Assembly: GCA_002256465.1 (NCBI GenBank)
Contig: NQJG01000018.1
Location: 1-12,847, forward strand
Source of the DNA: Methylococcaceae bacterium NSP1-1
GTDB lineage: Bacteria; Pseudomonadota; Gammaproteobacteria; Methylococcales; Methylomonadaceae
Direction of reading: 5' to 3'
DNA length: 12,847 nucleotides
Position numbers and translations under genes: made by a program. The stretch's first letter is position 1. Every line of letters begins with the position of its first letter. Positions 6,124 through 12,670 of the stretch are shown here, in pieces. Under the pieces are notes generated by a model. It saw only the letters and a list, made by a program, of their open reading frames with translations, was not told where the DNA came from and did no database searches.

Positions 6124-7953
6124 ATGCAAAAAGTTAATATTACTGACGTTATACTACGGGATGCACATCAATCCCTGATTGCAACCCGGTTGCGTACCGA
6201 GGACATGCTGCCGGCCTGTGCAATGCTCGATGACATTGGTTATTGGTCGCTGGAATGCTGGGGTGGTGCAACTTTTGATGCCTGTCTGCGGTTTCTGAAA
6301 GAAGATCCGTGGGAGCGCTTGAGCCAATTAAAAGCCGCATTGCCGAATACGCGTCTACAAATGCTGGTTCGGGGGCAAAATTTGCTGGGTTATCGTCATT
6401 ACTCCGATGATGTGGTACGTGCGTTCATTCTGAATGCAGCGGAAAAAGGCATGGATGTGTTCCGTATTTTTGATGCGTTAAACGACATACGCAATTTAAA
6501 AACCGCTATTCAGGTTACCAAAGAAGCCGGCAAACATGCCCAAGGCACTATTTGTTACACCACCAGTCCGGTGCATAACATAACGAGTTTTGTTAATCTC
6601 GGTAAAGAACTGGCTGCCTTGGGTTGCGATTCGATCGCAATCAAGGACATGGCGGGTTTGCTGACGCCTTATATTACCAGCGCCCTGATAAAAGCACTTA
6701 AGGATGAGATTGACTTGCCGCTTCATTTACATTCCCATGCGACATCGGGTTTGGCTGAAATGTGTCAGCTGAAAGCCATAGAAGCGGGTTGCCAGCATAT
6801 TGATACGGCACTGTCCTCCTGGTCTGGCGGCACCAGCCATCCACCTACCGAAAGCCTGGTAACAGCATTACGCGGTACAGGCTATGATACCGGTCTGGAT
6901 CTGGATAAACTGCAAGCAGCAAACAGTTACTTTTCCAAGATCCGGAAAAAATATCGCCGCTTTGAAAGTGAGTTTACCGGTATCGATACACAAGTCCATA
7001 TTTTCCAGGTACCCGGCGGTATGATCTCCAACCTGGCCAATCAACTGCGGGAAAGAAATGCCTTAGATCGTATTAGCGAAGTCTATAAAGAAATTCCTGA
7101 AGTCCGTAAAGATCTTGGTTATCCGCCACTGGTCACGCCCACTTCGCAGATTGTTGGAACCCAGGCCGTGCTGAACGTATTAACAGGCAAGCGTTATGAA
7201 ACTATTACCAATGAAGTTAAACGCTACCTGCAAGGAGGTTATGGTAAGGCCCCTGCACCTGTTAATAGTGACCTGCAAAACCGCGCTATCGGCAAAGAAG
7301 AACTGATTGATTGCCGGCCTGCTGATCTGCTTAAACCCGAGTTTGAGAGCTTGCGTCAGGAAATCGGTTATCTGGCACAAAATGACGAAGATGTGCTCAC
7401 TTACGCGCTGTTCCCTGAAGTCGGCAAACTGTTTCTGGAACAACGTTCAACAGGTAATCTGGTACCCGAACCCTTGGAATTGGAATCGAGAAAAGACGAC
7501 GGCATTAAAAAAGCGCCAACAGAATTTAATGTAGCACTGCATGGTGAATCCTATCATGTTAAAGTGACTGGCGCAGGGCCAAAAAATCAGATGTTGCGAC
7601 ATTTTTATTTCACCGTAGACGGCGTTCCTGAAGATATTGTTGTTGAAACGTTGGATGAGATTGTTCTGGATGGTGGCGCTCAGGGTGCGGTTAAAAGCAC
7701 CATTGCCAGCAAGCGCCCGCGTCCTTCATCTCCTGGCGATGTTGTGGCCAGTATGCCTTGTAATATCCTTGATGTTTTGGTCAAGGAAGGCCAGCAGGTG
7801 TTGGCGGGGCAGGGCGTATTGGTGACCGAAGCCATGAAAATGGAAACAGAAATTACTGCGCCGATAGCCGGTATGGTCAAAGCACTTTATGTTGTCAAGG
7901 GTGATGCGGTGAATCCCGATGAAGTGTTGATCGAGATTAGCGTATCCACGTGA
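6124..7953 (+). CDS. pycB: Pyruvate carboxylase subunit B (carboxyltransferase and biotin carrier; OadA-type)
   Basis: This 609-residue protein moves the carboxyl group from biotin to pyruvate, giving oxaloacetate. An HMGL-like TIM-barrel carboxyltransferase comes first: R-D13-A-H-Q-S, F-R-I-F-D-A-L-N-D, the lysine expected to be carbamylated in A-I-K174-D-M-A-G-L, and metal ligands in H-L-H203-S-H205. The conserved PYC/OADA domain follows (about 300-460). A variable Ala/Pro-poor linker leads to a biotinyl domain, with the biotin lysine K572 in E-A-M-K-M-E-T. The same architecture occurs in the alpha subunit of sodium-pumping oxaloacetate decarboxylase. No oadB or oadG membrane subunit is visible, and pycA is directly upstream, so a two-subunit (alpha4beta4-type) pyruvate carboxylase is the better reading. 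It is probably co-transcribed with pycA and perhaps with the following tsaC/sua5 gene. Confidence 0.93.
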   Translation: MQKVNITDVILRDAHQSLIATRLRTEDMLPACAMLDDIGYWSLECWGGATFDACLRFLKEDPWERLSQLKAALPNTRLQMLVRGQNLLGYRHYSDDVVRAFILNAAEKGMDVFRIFDALNDIRNLKTAIQVTKEAGKHAQGTICYTTSPVHNITSFVNLGKELAALGCDSIAIKDMAGLLTPYITSALIKALKDEIDLPLHLHSHATSGLAEMCQLKAIEAGCQHIDTALSSWSGGTSHPPTESLVTALRGTGYDTGLDLDKLQAANSYFSKIRKKYRRFESEFTGIDTQVHIFQVPGGMISNLANQLRERNALDRISEVYKEIPEVRKDLGYPPLVTPTSQIVGTQAVLNVLTGKRYETITNEVKRYLQGGYGKAPAPVNSDLQNRAIGKEELIDCRPADLLKPEFESLRQEIGYLAQNDEDVLTYALFPEVGKLFLEQRSTGNLVPEPLELESRKDDGIKKAPTEFNVALHGESYHVKVTGAGPKNQMLRHFYFTVDGVPEDIVVETLDEIVLDGGAQGAVKSTIASKRPRPSSPGDVVASMPCNILDVLVKEGQQVLAGQGVLVTEAMKMETEITAPIAGMVKALYVVKGDAVNPDEVLIEISVST

Positions 7954-7967
7954 TTTACAAAGGCAAC

Positions 7968-8963
7968 ATGAAACCAATTTTTGCAGATGATGCAGCCATC
8001 GACTATGCAGCCAACTTATTGCGGCAGGGCCGCCTGGTTGCATTTCCAACCGAGACGGTCTACGGTTTGGGTGCTGACGCTTCCAATTCTGATGCAGTTC
8101 GACGAATTTTTCAAGCCAAAGGCCGACCAGCCGACCATCCTCTCATCGTTCATATTCCCAGTGCCGACAGCCTTAACGATTGGGCTCTGACCGTACCTGA
8201 TGCAGCAAAACAATTGGCGGCTCGATTCTGGCCCGGCCCCCTTGCAATGATATTGAATAAAAGACCCGAAGTTCCGTTAATAGTTACCGGCGGTCAGCAA
8301 ACTGTCGGATTGCGTATGCCTGATCATCCGGTAGCCTTGCGTTTACTACGGGCATTCGGTGGCGGAATTGCCGCCCCCTCAGCTAACCGCTTCTGCAGGA
8401 TTAGCCCGACTCAAGCAGCCCATGTGGAAGAAGAGCTGGGTGATGCTGTTGATCTGATTCTCGATGGTGGCGCTTGCCAAGTGGGTGTGGAATCAACCAT
8501 TGTTGATTTGAGCGGAAACCGGCCAAAGTTGCTGCGACCGGGTCACATTACCCGGCTCGAAATTGAAGCTGTTTTACAAACTGAACTGATAATTGTTTCC
8601 CCACAATCAGAACAAACGAATCAACAGGAGGTGCGCGCACCCGGCATGATGGCGGTTCACTATGCGCCATCAACGATGGCTATGCTGTGCCCGGCTGACC
8701 GTTTAACGGAAATAATTCAGGAATTGACCTTGCGTGAAAAAAGAATCGGCATACTGGCGTATAACCTTGATCAGGCAGAAAACAGGTTAACCCGGGTTAT
8801 CCGTATGCCTGAGCAAGCAGAGGATTATGCACAGGCCCTATATACATCATTACGCGAACTGGATAGTCTGCAACTGGATATGATTCTTGTAGAAAAACCG
8901 CCTAATACTGAAGCATGGCAGGCGATAAATGATCGTCTTTGCAAAGCAACCTCAGCTTTTTAA
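7968..8963 (+). CDS. sua5: L-threonylcarbamoyladenylate synthase, Sua5 type
   Basis: This 331-residue enzyme makes threonylcarbamoyl-AMP from threonine, bicarbonate and ATP, the first step of t6A37 modification of tRNAs that read ANN codons. The YrdC domain (about 1-200) has F-P-T-E-T-V-Y-G-L-G-A-D, the K51-G-R53 nucleotide motif, L-R-M-P-D-H-P and A-P-S-A-N-R-F. After it come the Sua5 linker R-A-P-G-M-M-A-V-H-Y-A-P and a C-terminal Rossmann-like Sua5 domain (to 331), so this is the long form rather than the short TsaC. A GTG at 7950 in the same frame overlaps the pycB stop but lacks a ribosome site. The ATG at 7968 fits the family N-terminus and has AAAGG (7959-7963) just upstream. The usual G in S-A-N-R-F-G-x-I-S-P-T is Cys here. 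Tight spacing to pycB suggests read-through transcription. Confidence 0.92.
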   Translation: MKPIFADDAAIDYAANLLRQGRLVAFPTETVYGLGADASNSDAVRRIFQAKGRPADHPLIVHIPSADSLNDWALTVPDAAKQLAARFWPGPLAMILNKRPEVPLIVTGGQQTVGLRMPDHPVALRLLRAFGGGIAAPSANRFCRISPTQAAHVEEELGDAVDLILDGGACQVGVESTIVDLSGNRPKLLRPGHITRLEIEAVLQTELIIVSPQSEQTNQQEVRAPGMMAVHYAPSTMAMLCPADRLTEIIQELTLREKRIGILAYNLDQAENRLTRVIRMPEQAEDYAQALYTSLRELDSLQLDMILVEKPPNTEAWQAINDRLCKATSAF

Positions 8964-8982
8964 CTTAAAAATTTTATTTAAC

Positions 8983-9006
8983 CACAGAGGCACAGAGAGC
9001 ACAGAG
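8983..9006. repeat. Triple CACAGAG motif
   Basis: CACAGAG occurs three times in 24 bp: 8983-8989, 8991-8997 and 9000-9006, within an A+T-rich spacer after sua5. I recall very similar ACCACAGAGGCACAGAG strings from intergenic regions of many environmental proteobacteria, which suggests a dispersed repeat rather than a local feature. That link is from memory. Confidence 0.55.
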
Positions 9007-9057
9007 AAAAATTATCATTTTCCAGGCACTACGAGAAGATAGCCTTGAGATAATCCA

Positions 9058-9544
9058 TTATGATTGGCCAAGTGCCTTAAAACCAGCCCAGGCAATCTCA
9101 ACACCAATGCAAAGCACAAAAAAAGCGAGAATTTTCGATAGCGCCAAAGCGCCGGCGGCTGAAAATTTCCTGGTCATATATTTAAGATTACGGTAGCAAA
9201 GGGAGACGACAACGCACATCAGGAAAATTCCAATAACCGCAGCGCCTTGCTCAAGTGTTACAAGAAGCAGTGAGTCTCGATTCAAATGTGCGCTAAAGGT
9301 CAAAACAACAGCCATCCCTCCTGGGCCAACTGTCAGGGGAAAGGTAAAGGGGTAAAAAGCCTTGGGTTCAATTGACGAAACGGGGTGATCAATACCTTTT
9401 TCAACTGCTGGACTACCGGTATCTTTTTGATTCAATAGTTGCCATCCCATAAAGGATAAGAGCCGTTCCGATGGGATTAACAACCGGGAACAGGGCAGCG
9501 AAAATCATGGGAATAATTTTTAGAGCAATAATTAAACTGTCCAT
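9058..9544 (-). pseudogene. Broken MarC-family (UPF0056) membrane protein gene, internal deletion plus frame change
   Basis: Two reading frames each carry a different part of one MarC-like protein. From the ATG at 9544 the first frame gives about 30 residues of the first helix (I-I-P-M-I-F-A-A-L-F-P-V-V-N-P-I-G-T-A-L-I-L), then reaches a stop after 43 codons. The other frame, running to the TGA at 9058, gives G-W-Q-L-L-N-Q-K-D, the linker, F-Y-P-F-T-F-P-L-T-V-G-P-G-G and the last two membrane helices. Intact MarC proteins are about 200 residues, with two further helices between N-P-I-G and the linker; those (roughly 60-70 residues) are missing. The join is near 9450-9462. MarC proteins are multi-spanning inner-membrane proteins of unsettled function. 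The region 9058-9483 alone looks like a complete gene but lacks the first half of the fold. Confidence 0.8.
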
Positions 9545-9577
9545 TGGCTTATGTTATCAAGCTGAAATAGATGGCAT

Positions 9578-9596
9578 TGTTGATTATTAATCAACA
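9578..9596. promoter_or_regulatory. Perfect 19-bp palindrome upstream of the marC-family remnant
   Basis: TGTTGATTA (9578-9586) and TAATCAACA (9588-9596) are exact inverted repeats around one central T. The site lies 33 bp before the ATG of the broken marC-family gene, in its likely promoter region. Its size and symmetry suit a dimeric winged-helix repressor operator. The stem is too A+T rich, and lacks a U tract, for a usual terminator of the upstream gene. Confidence 0.5.
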
Positions 9597-9654
9597 TCAA
9601 AGCAAACACTTTAATTTTCGGCATGCTCTTGTTGGATTTGGGTGTATTTATTTT

Positions 9655-10059
9655 TCAGTCATGACGGTGATCCTCGTCTACATCGACCTGCCCCGAGAGC
9701 TGGCGCCAGATGTGTGACCAAGCCATGCCAACGGCGAGAATAGCCGCGATGACAACCAGGGCCACGTAGCTCAGCGCCTCTTGGCCAGTTGATAACCAGC
9801 CCAAGTCGAATACGAGCCAGGTAAGTGAACCGAAAAAGGCCAGCGCGAGAATAAGGCCCAACAGGCCGAGCGATTCCAGGGTCGCATGCAGGAAGAGGAA
9901 CCAGCCGATCACCAGAACCACTCCGGCAAAGACCAGTTCGGCAATTGTTATGTTCGGAGGGGCGTCGATGAGCCAGTGGACGTAGGACCAGCCTGTAGGG
10001 TTCCAGGTGGCAAAGACTAGAACAAGGGCTGCCAGAAAGCGTATCAATATTTTTAGCAT
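9655..10059 (-). CDS. Small four-helix membrane protein, DUF6524-like
   Basis: This is a 134-residue hydrophobic protein. Membrane segments fall at about 5-20, 41-58, 63-83 and 95-113, and the soluble C-terminus is acidic and histidine-containing (V-D-V-D-E-D-H-R-H-D). The N-terminal pattern F-A-T-W-N-P-T-G-W-S-Y-V-H-W-L matches what I recall of the DUF6524 family (F-A-T-x-N-P-x-G-x-S-Y-x-H-W); no function is established. A minus-strand AGG about 7 nt upstream could serve as ribosome site. An 18-codon ORF with a better ribosome site ends 3 nt before this start and is in the same frame, so translation of the two may be linked. Base composition is richer in G+C than the pyc genes. The family assignment rests on memory of a short motif. 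Confidence 0.7.
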   Translation of the reverse strand: MLKILIRFLAALVLVFATWNPTGWSYVHWLIDAPPNITIAELVFAGVVLVIGWFLFLHATLESLGLLGLILALAFFGSLTWLVFDLGWLSTGQEALSYVALVVIAAILAVGMAWSHIWRQLSGQVDVDEDHRHD

Positions 10060-10062
10060 GTT

Positions 10063-10119
10063 CTACCTGTCCATCGTCGTGACCGCCTCAATGGCTGCCA
10101 TAGTTGCAAATGCTTTCAT
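10063..10119 (-). CDS. 18-codon leader ORF before the DUF6524-like gene
   Basis: The ATG at 10119 opens an 18-residue peptide (M-K-A-F-A-T-M-A-A-I-E-A-V-T-T-M-D-R) ending in TAG. A minus-strand AAGGA (10133-10129) lies 9 nt before it, better than the site of the main gene. The stop falls 3 nt before the DUF6524-like ATG, in the same frame. It may couple translation, or the in-frame TAG may have truncated an originally longer N-terminus. No conserved peptide is recognised. Confidence 0.35.
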   Translation of the reverse strand: MKAFATMAAIEAVTTMDR

Positions 10120-10356
10120 AGATCGCGTTCCTTGATATTGTTTTTGGAAATGCGTATTGAATTAAGCAAATCGTTATAGTTTAGGAAATCCAATCCCATA
10201 TGTAAAATATTTGATATAACTTGTTCACCCGGGAATTAACGCCGTGACCAAATAGGTTTTGTACATGATTTTTTTCGATCAAATTTTACGGTTGAAGTAT
10301 CCAGTAGTAATCTAGGCGTTGTAACAGAAACAACTTGATAAAATTCGCGCATTTCC
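10120..10356. other. A+T-rich divergent spacer without a recognisable gene
   Basis: This spacer separates the divergent DUF6524-like leader and the CYTH-like gene and should hold both promoters. The only plus-strand candidate I can pick is TTTACG, a 17-nt gap and TAATCT (about 10285-10314), which is a poor match. I see no RNA gene, clear terminator or strong repeat. Confidence 0.5.
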
Positions 10357-10362
10357 AAGGAG
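10357..10362 (+). promoter_or_regulatory. Shine-Dalgarno site of the CYTH-like gene
   Basis: AAGGAG lies 8 nt before the ATG at 10371. It selects that start over the upstream in-frame TTG at 10335. Confidence 0.8.
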
Positions 10363-10370
10363 AAACGAAG

Positions 10371-11127
10371 ATGAAATCTGAAACAGCAACTCAAGGCAAG
10401 ATCACAAAAATGGTTTTTGGTGCAGATGCCATTGAGATTAAAGCGACGATTCCTGATGCCCATATTGAACACACTCTCTCACGGTTTAACCTCACTCTTG
10501 ATAACGACGAAGAGCGCTACATTTACTTTTTCGACACACCATCGCTGGACTTGCTTAAGGCGGGCATTATTGCACGTACCAGGCGAATAGTTGGCGAAGA
10601 ACACGAAAGACCACACGATACAACACCAGGAATAACAGAAGAAGACATAAAAACGCAATTCCAGTGGTTTCAAGATCGAGGCCGACGCCAGCGAAAAAGG
10701 AATCGTCAAATCTGCATCCTTTACCATGCCGGTGAAAAAGGGCCTGATCAAAGCTGTTGTCGATGGCGAGAAGTCAATCGCAAAACTGTTCACCAAAGAC
10801 CAGGAAGATTTTCTTGCCGAAATGGCGAACTATCCGATCGACTACTCGGCATTAGCGATACTTGGACCGCTAAAGGCCAACCGCTGGAAATTCGAAGACC
10901 CGGCCAGTCCATGGAAGATCACTGCCGAGCTATGGCGACGTGAGGATGGCGAGCGGTTGATGGAGATGTCAATCAAGGCGCCAATCGTACAGGCAGCGGC
11001 GGCCATTGGCGGTTTCATGGCTTTCCTCGCAGAGGTGGGTGCCGAGCGTGACACTAAGCAGCAAACCAAGACGCATTGGGCACTCGATTTCTACGCGGCG
11101 AAGATCAGGGCCAAAGGAAATAAGTAG
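10371..11127 (+). pseudogene. CYTH-like domain protein, interrupted by a +1 frameshift
   Basis: The first frame starts at a well-placed ATG. It encodes the N-terminal half of a CYTH (triphosphate tunnel) protein: I-E22-I-K24-A-T near the start, then Y-F-F-D55-T-P-S-L-D-L-L-K-A-G and R69-T-R-R-I-V-G-E-E-H. From about 10651 the protein continues in the next frame: G-F-K-I-E-A-D-A-S-E-K-G, then K-A-N-R-W-K-F-E, A-E-L-W-R-R-E-D-G-E-R-L-M-E-M-S-I-K and a final helix to 11127. Neither frame alone covers the fold. The second frame has a TAA at 10648-10650, so the switch lies at or after it. One extra A in the A5 run at 10649-10653 would explain everything and restore about 251 residues. The T-V-K-x-R-P strand usual in CYTH is not recognisable (about 10608-10640). 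CYTH enzymes hydrolyse or cyclise triphosphates; a real mutation and a sequencing error cannot be told apart here. Confidence 0.75.
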
Positions 11128-11146
11128 TATCCACCCGAGATAATAT

Positions 11147-12670
11147 ATGATGAGCGAAATTATTCCACGCTGGGAATGGCGCAGTTTTGGCTTGCACTTT
11201 GGCGACGCCGAAGTACGTCTCAAAACGCACGGCACTGACAAGTTGCGGCACAGCGACGAGATTTATCTCCTGTCTTCGATTAGCGACGCCAATGTTAAAA
11301 TCCGTGAAGGGCAAATGGATATCAAGCGTCTGGAGCAAACGGATGCGCATGGATTCGAGCAGTGGCGACCGGTACTGAAAGAAGCTTTTCCTTTACCCGC
11401 TGCCGCTATGCAGGCAGTGTTCGTTGCACTTGGCGTTACTACAACGCAAGAGTACAAACCGATTATGCTTGATCAGCTTCTTGCCGAAGTGACATCCGAT
11501 TCCAGAATGCGAACGCTTGAGGTTCACAAAGCCCGCACTCGTTTCCATCTGGAAGGTTGCATGGCGGAACTGACCGAGGTTACCGCGAACGGCGAAACCA
11601 TTCGCACTATTGCCGTCGAATCCGAAGACCCTGCCTGCATCGTCGCCGCTTTACGAGCGCTGGGTCTCGAGGGGGTCAAAAACGTCAGCTATCCATGCGG
11701 GCTCAAACGGCTCGTAAAAATGACGACTGAGGTTTTAACGATGCCACACGACCAAGCACCACGTTACGCTACGATCGACATCGGCACCAACTCAATCAAG
11801 TTCCACATCGGAGAGCGCCTGAGCAACGGGACTTGGCGCAAGATTATTGACCGTGCCGAGGTTGTTCGCCTGGGCGAAGGGCTCAAGGAAACGGGAGTAT
11901 TTAACGATCAGGCAATGGCGCGAGCATCTGCCGCTATTGCCAATATGGCTGAGGAGGCACAACGCAATTGCGTTACCGCTCTCGCTGCCGTGGCCACTAT
12001 GGGCATGCGTAACGCGGGTAATGCGGAACAGTTTATCGCGGCGATACAGGCGCAATGCGGTGTATCTATTGAAGTTATCTCCGGCGAAGAGGAAGCGCGG
12101 CTTGCCTACCTGGCTGTACAAGCGGGACTCGGTTTGCCGGATGTCCCGCTTGTCGTGTTTGACAGCGGCGGCGGTAGCACACAATTTACCTTCGGACACG
12201 GCTCCACCGTCGATGATCGCTTTAGTCTTAACGTAGGTGCGGCCCGTTTTACCGAACGCTACGCACTTAACAAAGTGGTCCCGTTGTCAACACTGCACGA
12301 GGCGCTCGCCGCCATCAGCGCCGATCTGGTCAGACTCGATACAGCCCCTATTCCTGATGCACTGATCGGTATGGGCGGCGCTGTCACCAACATGGTCGCA
12401 GTGAAACTGGGCTTGGCTACCTACGATCCTGATGTGGTTCAGGGGGCGGTTCTCACACGCGGCGATGTCGATCATCAAATCGAACAATACCGCTCCTGCC
12501 CGGCCGAAGAGCGACAAACCATCATTGGCCTGCAACCCGGCCGAGCAGAGGTGATTCTGGCCGGTGCCTGCATAGTCAAAACAGTACTGGAAAAATTCCG
12601 CATGGATGCGCTAACGGTAAGCGACCGCAGTTTGCGGCATGGCTTACTCATTGATCGTTTCTCGGCTTGA
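11147..12670 (+). CDS. Fusion protein: N-terminal CYTH-like domain and C-terminal Ppx/GppA phosphatase
   Basis: This is a 507-residue two-part protein. Residues about 1-190 look CYTH-like: P-R-W-E10-W-R12-S-F, N-V-K51-I-R53-E-G-Q-M-D-I-K-R, K128-A-R130-T-R132-F, M-A-E141-L-T-E-V and I-A-V-E158-S-E, which fit the charged strands lining a triphosphate tunnel. Residues about 206-507 are a Ppx/GppA actin-like phosphatase: Y-A-T-I-D211-I-G-T-N-S, I-S-G-E-E-E-A-R-L (311-319, with the catalytic Glu region), D339-S-G-G-G-S-T-Q-F, G-M-G-G-A-V-T-N and the ending S-D-R-S-L-R-H-G-L-L. No HD or C-terminal polyphosphate-binding domain follows, so the phosphatase is the short form. Such enzymes remove phosphate from polyphosphate or pppGpp. 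It starts 19 bp after a broken CYTH-like gene, probably in one transcript. Start may be 11147 or 11150. Domain calls are firm for Ppx/GppA, good for CYTH. Confidence 0.85.
   Translation: MMSEIIPRWEWRSFGLHFGDAEVRLKTHGTDKLRHSDEIYLLSSISDANVKIREGQMDIKRLEQTDAHGFEQWRPVLKEAFPLPAAAMQAVFVALGVTTTQEYKPIMLDQLLAEVTSDSRMRTLEVHKARTRFHLEGCMAELTEVTANGETIRTIAVESEDPACIVAALRALGLEGVKNVSYPCGLKRLVKMTTEVLTMPHDQAPRYATIDIGTNSIKFHIGERLSNGTWRKIIDRAEVVRLGEGLKETGVFNDQAMARASAAIANMAEEAQRNCVTALAAVATMGMRNAGNAEQFIAAIQAQCGVSIEVISGEEEARLAYLAVQAGLGLPDVPLVVFDSGGGSTQFTFGHGSTVDDRFSLNVGAARFTERYALNKVVPLSTLHEALAAISADLVRLDTAPIPDALIGMGGAVTNMVAVKLGLATYDPDVVQGAVLTRGDVDHQIEQYRSCPAEERQTIIGLQPGRAEVILAGACIVKTVLEKFRMDALTVSDRSLRHGLLIDRFSA

Noticed and set aside
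6124..7953. Sodium-pumping oxaloacetate decarboxylase alpha subunit
   Set aside because: No beta or gamma membrane subunit nearby, and a biotin carboxylase gene is directly upstream, which fits pyruvate carboxylase.
7950..7967. GTG start of sua5 overlapping the pycB stop
   Set aside because: No ribosome site upstream; the ATG at 7968 with AAAGG before it matches the family N-terminus.
9058..9483. Open frame of 141 codons as a complete MarC-family gene
   Set aside because: Its first residues do not fit the family, and the matching first helix with N-P-I-G is in another frame just upstream (from 9544), so it is the tail of a broken gene.
10371..11127. Programmed frameshifting to make the full CYTH-like protein
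   Set aside because: A5 is short, and no stimulatory structure or classic +1 slippery codon was seen; mutation or read error is simpler.
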